Assembly (NCBI GenBank): GCA_029204225.1
Contig: CM055092.1
Span: 15,708,715 to 15,772,714, forward strand
Length of the DNA stretch: 64,000 nucleotides
Reading direction: 5' to 3'
Source: Diphasiastrum complanatum
Taxonomy: Eukaryota > Streptophyta > Lycopodiopsida > Lycopodiales > Lycopodiaceae
Shown: one piece after another, positions 57,996-64,000 of the stretch
Position numbering within the stretch: position 1 is the stretch's first letter
Layout: every line of letters starts with the position of its first letter
Translations under genes and position numbers: made by a program
Notes under the pieces: generated by a model
What the model was told of the DNA's origin: nothing
Databases searched by the model: none
What the model saw: the letters and a program-made list of their open reading frames with translations, nothing else

Positions 57996-60010
57996 TGCTG
58001 CTTCATTCGCCGGGGAAGTCCAAAGTTGCTGGATCTTGATGGATATGTAAAAATCTTGATCTGTGAGGATCTGATAAGTTTTGATGACTATTGATGTGAT
58101 TTTAGTCCTTTTTCAACGATTTTTTCTTGATTTCTCTTTGATCTTGGTTTTCACGGTAGACGGATCTGAGGAAGATCTTGCTACTACCTATCTGAAAATG
58201 CTCATGCGAGGATTTTTTGGCTTACAGATTCATCAATACTTTAAACTAATCTCGCAGACTTGATCACTGATGGAAAATGACCTTTTGGACTCAATAGAAC
58301 AGTCAATGAGAGTTATTTGTGCGAGGGTTCATCTTTTTCAGATGATTTTTCTCCTTTTTGGGCACTCAGAACCTTCTTACAGCTTACTGGAACAAGATGA
58401 ACTCTCGAAGACTCATCTGTGAGCTTATCTCAGTGAGATTTAGCTACATGAGATCCGACAAGAGTTAGTTGCCACAAAAAATTACAAAAAATGATGTCTG
58501 TGACGGTTCTGTCTTCAATTTTTTTTGGAATTTGGGAACTCTCGCAGATGGTCTTAAACTATAAAGTAACTATTCTGTGAGCTTGTCTCGGTGAGATCTA
58601 GCTACAAGGGTCTGGCAAAGGTTACTAAGCAGTTTTGAATTATTTTTTTTGGATTTTATAAGAGTTTTTTGAATTTTTATGGTTTTTTCACTATTTTTTG
58701 AGATCTGCTGGGAAGTAACTCTCGCAAGCTTCTATGCAGGTCTGAGACAATGTCCTTAGGCTACTGCCAATCATGCGAGGGTCCTTATCCACTAGATAGG
58801 GAGAAATAAAAATCTGATGGTTTTTGGCTCACTTTTTCCCTCCAAAAATGCAGATTTGTGGATGTTTTGAGGTTTTTTGATGGGTATGATGATATGTTAA
58901 GCCCTTAGAGGCTGTTTCAGGTCTCGACTACATCCAAACACCTCCTCCGCTAGCTTCCAATAGATCAATCACTTTGAAAAACTTAGTTAACTTAAACTTT
59001 AAGCACTTTTAACATTATATTACAAGTGCTCATTCAGCTATGGGCTTACACTCGCAGGATGCCATGACCCTCACAACTTATTTTCTACTTCAAGATATTT
59101 TATTTATGTATAAGGATTACCCACAACACTTTACTAAAAACATATTTGCGGGGATATCACTTGCGTTCTACCATCTGTGTTTTGCTTTCTTTGTATGATT
59201 GTGTAGCTCATCACACTCCTATCAGATTGTGAACAGATTTTTAGACCTTTCAAGATGATAGATGCTTGTCTATTTTTCCCAAGAATATCTTCAAACACAA
59301 TCTTTATGCACTTTGAATGAGCAAACTTATTTTTTACTTTGACATGATTTAGGGCACAAAATTCTTGATGGTGACCTCAATAGCTATAATAGAATATTGT
59401 AAGGGGATTAACAAATTTACTATAATAAATGATTGCCAAATTCTAGCTTGTGGACATCATTCAATCATAGGGTGCATGTTTTCACACTTGATCTAATTGT
59501 ATACGATTTTTGAATTGTCGCTCTTCCCACTTGGATAATGTTTTGCTCCTTTTAATGCTAGCATTTATTCCACAAGCCTATACTTCGTTAGTAATTTTCC
59601 CTTAGACCATTTTTTGATATCATATGTTTTTACATGTTATAATGACGTTCACTTAAAAGGTCCAAACTATTCAAACTGAAGGTAACTCTATCAAAAGATC
59701 CATCTTGCATGCATACAATAAAAAAGACATCTAGTCAACCTCCTTTTTTGGAAGACAAGATTAGCACCCATTGGGAATATCTACAACAATATGACAAGAT
59801 CTCTAGGACTGTAAGAGAAAATCTAGTATGGCAACAACTTGCATTTTGCATGGCGGCTTCAACTTTTGCATACTCTTACTAGTTTTTTCTTGCTTAGCAC
59901 TCTATTCAAAAAAGCATATGGCATAAAAATCATAAGGATCGATAATATGCTCTTGTCTTACATGGTTGAATGAGGGTGAGCTTCCATCTACCAACTTCTT
60001 TTGCTATCAT
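57996..60010. other. Gypsy C leader and unrecognised sequence
   Basis: 58000-59060 is the likely gypsy C leader, ending at the shared motif GGGCTTACACTCGCAGGATG (59043-59062). It contains several CTCGCAGA/CTCGCAAG words. 59065-60010 is AT-rich, possibly worn retroelement sequence, with nothing I can name. Confidence 0.45.
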
Positions 60011-60098
60011 CTCAATCTAATCTTGATCATTGTGCATCCACACACCTTAGGAGATCTAAATCACACTTAGTGGACACTCCACACGTGTGAAATTCACA
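60011..60098 (+). repeat. LTR 3' end, + oriented, arm of an inverted pair
   Basis: 88 bp ending ACACGTGTGAAATTCACA, the reverse complement of 61728-61815 with only a few differences. It belongs to the LTR family of elements F and G. Confidence 0.88.
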
Positions 60099-60462
60099 TT
60101 ATGTACACATATTACAATATGTAGAACCAATTGTTGTGAAACAGAACACAAATCAGACAAATTACTATGATTGCATACTGTAGAAACTGCAAGTATCGAT
60201 TCACATTCATAATCCATCATAAATTGATAGGAACTGATCGAAATAACAAAACAAATTCAAGATTGACATGCTACTAGTCATTTCAATGAATACTTAAATC
60301 ATAAATACACACACTTGATAGATCTTGATATAATTGAAATGGTTGATAATAAAAAATTGTCAAAGTTTATGGTGGTCGAGGTCAACATAGGTCAATATAG
60401 GTCAAGGTTGAGGTTGAGGTCAATATTGATAGTATTACTGTATTTCTATTGATTCAAAATCT

Positions 60463-60722
60463 ACCTTCAATTTCATTTGTATTTTGTAGGCTTTAAAGAC
60501 TGTCACAAAAACTTGGAGTAAGTTTGTAGATCTAAAATTGAAGACTTATACAAAAGTGAATCAAACTATTCAAATGTGATTTCTAGAGTTGCATTACCTT
60601 CAATTTCATGTGTATTTTGTGGACTTTAAAGACTGTCACAAAAACTTGGAGTTACTTTGTAGATCCAAAATTGAAGACTTGTACAATTAAATTATTCGAA
60701 TGTGATTTCTAGAGTTACATTA
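60463..60722. repeat. 134-bp tandem duplication
   Basis: Units start at 60463 and 60597, both with ACCTTCAATTTCAT, AAAGACTGTCACAAAAACTT and GTGATTTCTAGAGTT. They differ by scattered substitutions and a short deletion in the second copy. Confidence 0.92.
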
Positions 60723-61499
60723 ACTCCTAAAAAATGAAAAATTTCAATACCCCCTTAATGTGGATCTAGAAAAACTTAAAATTTTAAACTTAACATTGCA
60801 ATATAATTGGACTACCTATCCTTTGCTAGGGCTTTTGTAAAACTATTAGTAGTCATGTCTTTTGTGTTATAATATTTGAGTATCATATCTTTGTATTGCA
60901 CTTTATCTCTAACCTTATGAAATTTTATTTGAATGTGTTTGCTTTTTTGAGTGGATAGCACGTTGGCATCCTATGATTGAGGCTACAATTTTTTTTCTAA
61001 AATTTTAATGTTTTACCTCAAATTTTGGTTCTCAAATGTGTCAAAATATCTTTTCTATTTTATAATATGAATTTTCAACCTATCAAACCTGTAATGTATC
61101 CACAAAAATATGTTTTAATATCTTAAAAGTGGAAATTGTTCATGACAATGACAATTTGATACTTGAATTGCCATATGGACTACATGGTTTGGGACTTGCA
61201 TTATCACATAGACTATACAATTTGTTTTACATGAGAAAGTTGAACGGTTGTGAATGATTCACATGATATCGTGGCCCATGCTATGGCGTCCAAGCCTTTT
61301 GTGGTACTAGAAAATGAAAAGTTAATTTTAATATGTGATAAGACATAAAGAAAGGAAAGTGGACACAATACCATAGAGAGATGTGCTAGAGATTGTCATG
61401 ACACCTATCAAAAGAAAATTGAGGTTGTTCCATATATATCTCCTCCTCAATACATCTAATTGGAACACCTTCCATTTGAAAAAACAAGCAAGAGTATGA

Positions 61500-61700
61500 T
61501 CCATTGGTCACCAACAACACTTGGGAGCTTGTGGATCCACCATCCAACAAGCATGTGATTGGATGCAAGTGGGTATTTCGAATCAAATACAATCATGATG
61601 GCACCATTAACAAGTTCAAGGCAAGATTATGTGCTAAAGGATTTGCTCAAATCCATGGCCTTGACTATGAAGAGACCTTTGTACTTGTTGCAAAAGATGG
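61500..61700 (+). pseudogene. Copia RT N-terminal fragment
   Basis: Reads NNTWELVDPPSNKHVIGCKW then VFRIKYNHDGTINKFKARLC and GLDYEETFVLVAK, the start of copia RT. It ends abruptly at VAKD, and 16 bases later a reversed PBS and LTR begin. No catalytic motif is present. Confidence 0.88.
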
Positions 61701-61715
61701 TGACAATAAGATGGT

Positions 61716-61727
61716 GCTCTGATACCA
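61716..61727 (-). promoter_or_regulatory. PBS of copia LTR G
   Basis: The - strand reads TGGTATCAGAGC, directly next to the LTR end at 61728. Confidence 0.92.
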
Positions 61728-62374
61728 TGTGAATTTCACACGTGTGGAGTGTCCACTAAGTGTAATTTAGATCTCCTAAGGTGTGTGGATGCACAATGAT
61801 TAAGATTAGATTGAGATTCAAGATCTATCTCACTCTCAAAAGCAAAAACACACTACCACATGCTCCCTGAAAAAAACTAAGTATGGAAAAGGCCAACTCT
61901 CGGGTAGAGAGAGAATGCAAGAAACACTTAGACTCAAAAACTTGATTGATCTCCAAATTACTTAGAACAAAATGAGAAGTACAATGAGACCAGTAGATCC
62001 ACGAGGTAGTTCACCCACTATTGGACCTCATTTCTATCACCTCTTGATTCTATTGGACCAATGATGCATCCACCTCTTGATTCTATTGGATCATTTTCAA
62101 GCATAACTCAAATCCCATGGATCATTGATACTTCCACCTCTTAATTCTATTGGATCTCTTGAACTTTGATTTGTCACACATCCAATAACAACTTTACAAC
62201 CTATTTAGCTCAAGTTCTACCACTTACACTACTTTGGCTCAATAGAGGCTTTACATGTGGATTTGATCAATTTGCCTTCTATGCCAATTTTGACCCTCTA
62301 CACCAAGATGCTTGACATAGAAAAGTGTAAGACCCCTACAACTAACATAGATAACCTTTTTGCATTTTTCACAC
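61728..62374 (-). repeat. 5' LTR of a - strand copia element (G)
   Basis: Starts TGTGAATTTCACACG; a TTTTTCACA near 62374 is the probable other end. Contents match LTR F in reverse orientation (CTCGGGTAGAGAGAG; CAAATTTGACC-type blocks). The expected internal region to its left is absent; a + strand RT fragment sits there instead. Confidence 0.78.
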
Positions 62375-64000
62375 ATAATTCTAGGTCCCTTAATGGTGTG
62401 TATTCCGAAGATTAACAAGGTGAACAAAGAAGATCACGAGAGGCCTTGCTCTAGAAGAAATTCAATTTCAAAAAATAAGAGCTGAAAATGGCACAATCAT
62501 ACTACTTTGCCACAAAACAAGAGAGTAAAGGTCTCACAACCATAATGGCTAGCAACTCTTCTTAGCTTCGATTTGCTATGTAACAAGCACCATATATTTG
62601 AAGATAAAAAAAAAATCTGATCAAAATTTTAAATACAAAATACCTATTTAAATATGTTTTGTGAGTCATTAAATATTCACCTTTAAATAACATTATAATG
62701 TTGGCAGGTAAATTATCTTTTCCATAATAAAGCTAGCAGTAAAAATTTTATCGTCTTCATATCATTTGCTTTTGTGCTAAGAAATGTCAAATTAGTAAAA
62801 ATTGTACAATTGGAATTATTGATGTGAGGTGCAACGTTGATGATTATAATGTTATACATATTGCACATGTCAATTTTTTATCTCATTTATATTATGGAAT
62901 GGAATGTGAGTATGTTTAATGTGTCATACCAACATGAATATCCAAAATATCTAAAACTACAATAATTTTTGGTTGTGTATATGATATTTATGGCACTATT
63001 TCTTTTTTGTAAATTGCAAATGTGGTTTGATTGAAATTGGTGGAAGACTACTTTTACAAGAAGTTTTTTTAAAAGATTATGGGTCCAATGGCATGGGCTC
63101 CAATCAAGTCCATGCGAAAAAAATTATAGTTGTACAAAAGCAACTTTTTTGGCTTTTGAAACAAATGACTAATTCTATGCTTGAAAGAAATATACAACAT
63201 TTCGAAAAGTATGTGTTGGTTGACACATGAACACATGGCTAGCTTGAAAAAATATTTGCATAATGAATGTATTCTTTTATCCTAATAAAGAGTACAAAAG
63301 CAAAGTAATGATGATTTATATGCACTATATTGCTTAGTTGTTTGTTGTTTTCACTTATGAAAATTGTTCAGGGAACTTTTAATACAATAACTAATAGGAG
63401 CAATTAAACTAGATTGTGAGTTTTCTTTTTTGGGTTGTCAAAACCCATGACATAGGGTTTTTATATCACCTAGTGTAAAACTTTGAATTAGTTATTACAA
63501 GCTTTTATCAGATTAGGTAAATCATAGATAATATAAGTCCTAATTTAAGCTACAATATTTATTATTATTGTGAATATACAAGATCTACACATAGATTTAG
63601 TTCATTTGTAAAAAATATGTTGCATTGTGTTTATGATATTTAATAAAAGTTCACAACTTGCCATCCTACATTTAGAATCAATCACTAAATGATCTAGACA
63701 AATGATTTTGATGCACATTGTTTTGAAAGGAGTGGATTATCTTTATTGTATCCACACATTATCACATGCTACAAATTTAGATGTTGCTTATAATGGTAAG
63801 TATTGTGAAGAAAGTATACATGACTAAAAACTGAAAGCATACATTGACAATCCAAAAGTATGTCAAAATTAGATGAAAATGGTTAATACAAAAACATGCG
63901 AAGACCTAGTTACAACTTAATGTGGATTTTACTAGCTTGAAGAATAATCTTGCTTGGATATTCTAAGAGCTAAAAAAAACTCATGCTTACAACTTTTTGA
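62375..64000. other. AT-rich tail without recognised features
   Basis: Only short frames are present (for example 63027-63230) and none resembles a known protein. No repeat structure was noticed. Confidence 0.5.

Noticed and set aside
1-64000. tRNA and rRNA genes
   Set aside because: No cloverleaf-like or rRNA-like sequence was noticed; TGGTATCAGAGC words are primer sites, not tRNA genes. A tRNAscan-SE run would settle it.

Overview
This is a plant nuclear window, most likely from a seed plant with a large, repeat-rich genome. It carries one interrupted host gene whose introns follow GT-AG rules, and most of the rest is decayed LTR retrotransposon sequence. I see no bacterial operons, CRISPR arrays, rRNA or tRNA genes. 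The species cannot be fixed by eye.

Region 1 (about 0.9-16.2 kb, + strand) holds the 3' part of a DUF707-family gene. Ten exons splice in frame from 922 to a stop at 16238-16240. Its introns are long and hold old insertions: a decayed Ty1-copia fragment with a short LTR (8.6-10.2 kb) and a 5'-truncated LINE on the - strand (11.2-12.7 kb). A 122-bp tandem duplication copies the acceptor and the first 24 bases of one exon. The gene's 5' end was not found and probably lies left of the window.

Region 2 (18.3-22.2 kb, - strand) is a broken copia element. Its reverse transcriptase runs in frame into an unidentified reading frame of about 300 codons broken by three stops. I could not assign this frame to any family.

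Region 3 (22.57-27.14 kb) is a young, complete, non-autonomous copia element on the - strand. It has two 701-bp LTRs differing at about ten positions, a PBS and a polypurine tract. Its long gag/protease frame continues into a collapsed integrase that lacks the catalytic core, and it has no reverse transcriptase.

Region 4 (about 27-44 kb) holds two decayed Ty3-gypsy elements (A and B) on the - strand. A carries a nested solo LTR with a perfect 5-bp target duplication. Both have degenerate tandem arrays just 3' of integrase.

Region 5 (44-64 kb) is a mosaic: a gypsy gag fragment (+) followed by a copia element (+, 45.4-48.8 kb, 3' part missing); a TG microsatellite; a second copia element related to the Region 3 family (+, 51.2-54.2 kb); an unassigned gene-like segment (54.2-54.7 kb); gypsy C (-, 55-59 kb); and an inverted pair of LTR ends enclosing a copia RT fragment (60.0-62.4 kb). 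The last 1.6 kb is AT-rich with nothing I can name.

Only the DUF707 gene looks like working host coding sequence. The retroelement genes would form gag-protease-integrase-RT-RNase H polyproteins, but every copy here is broken or incomplete.
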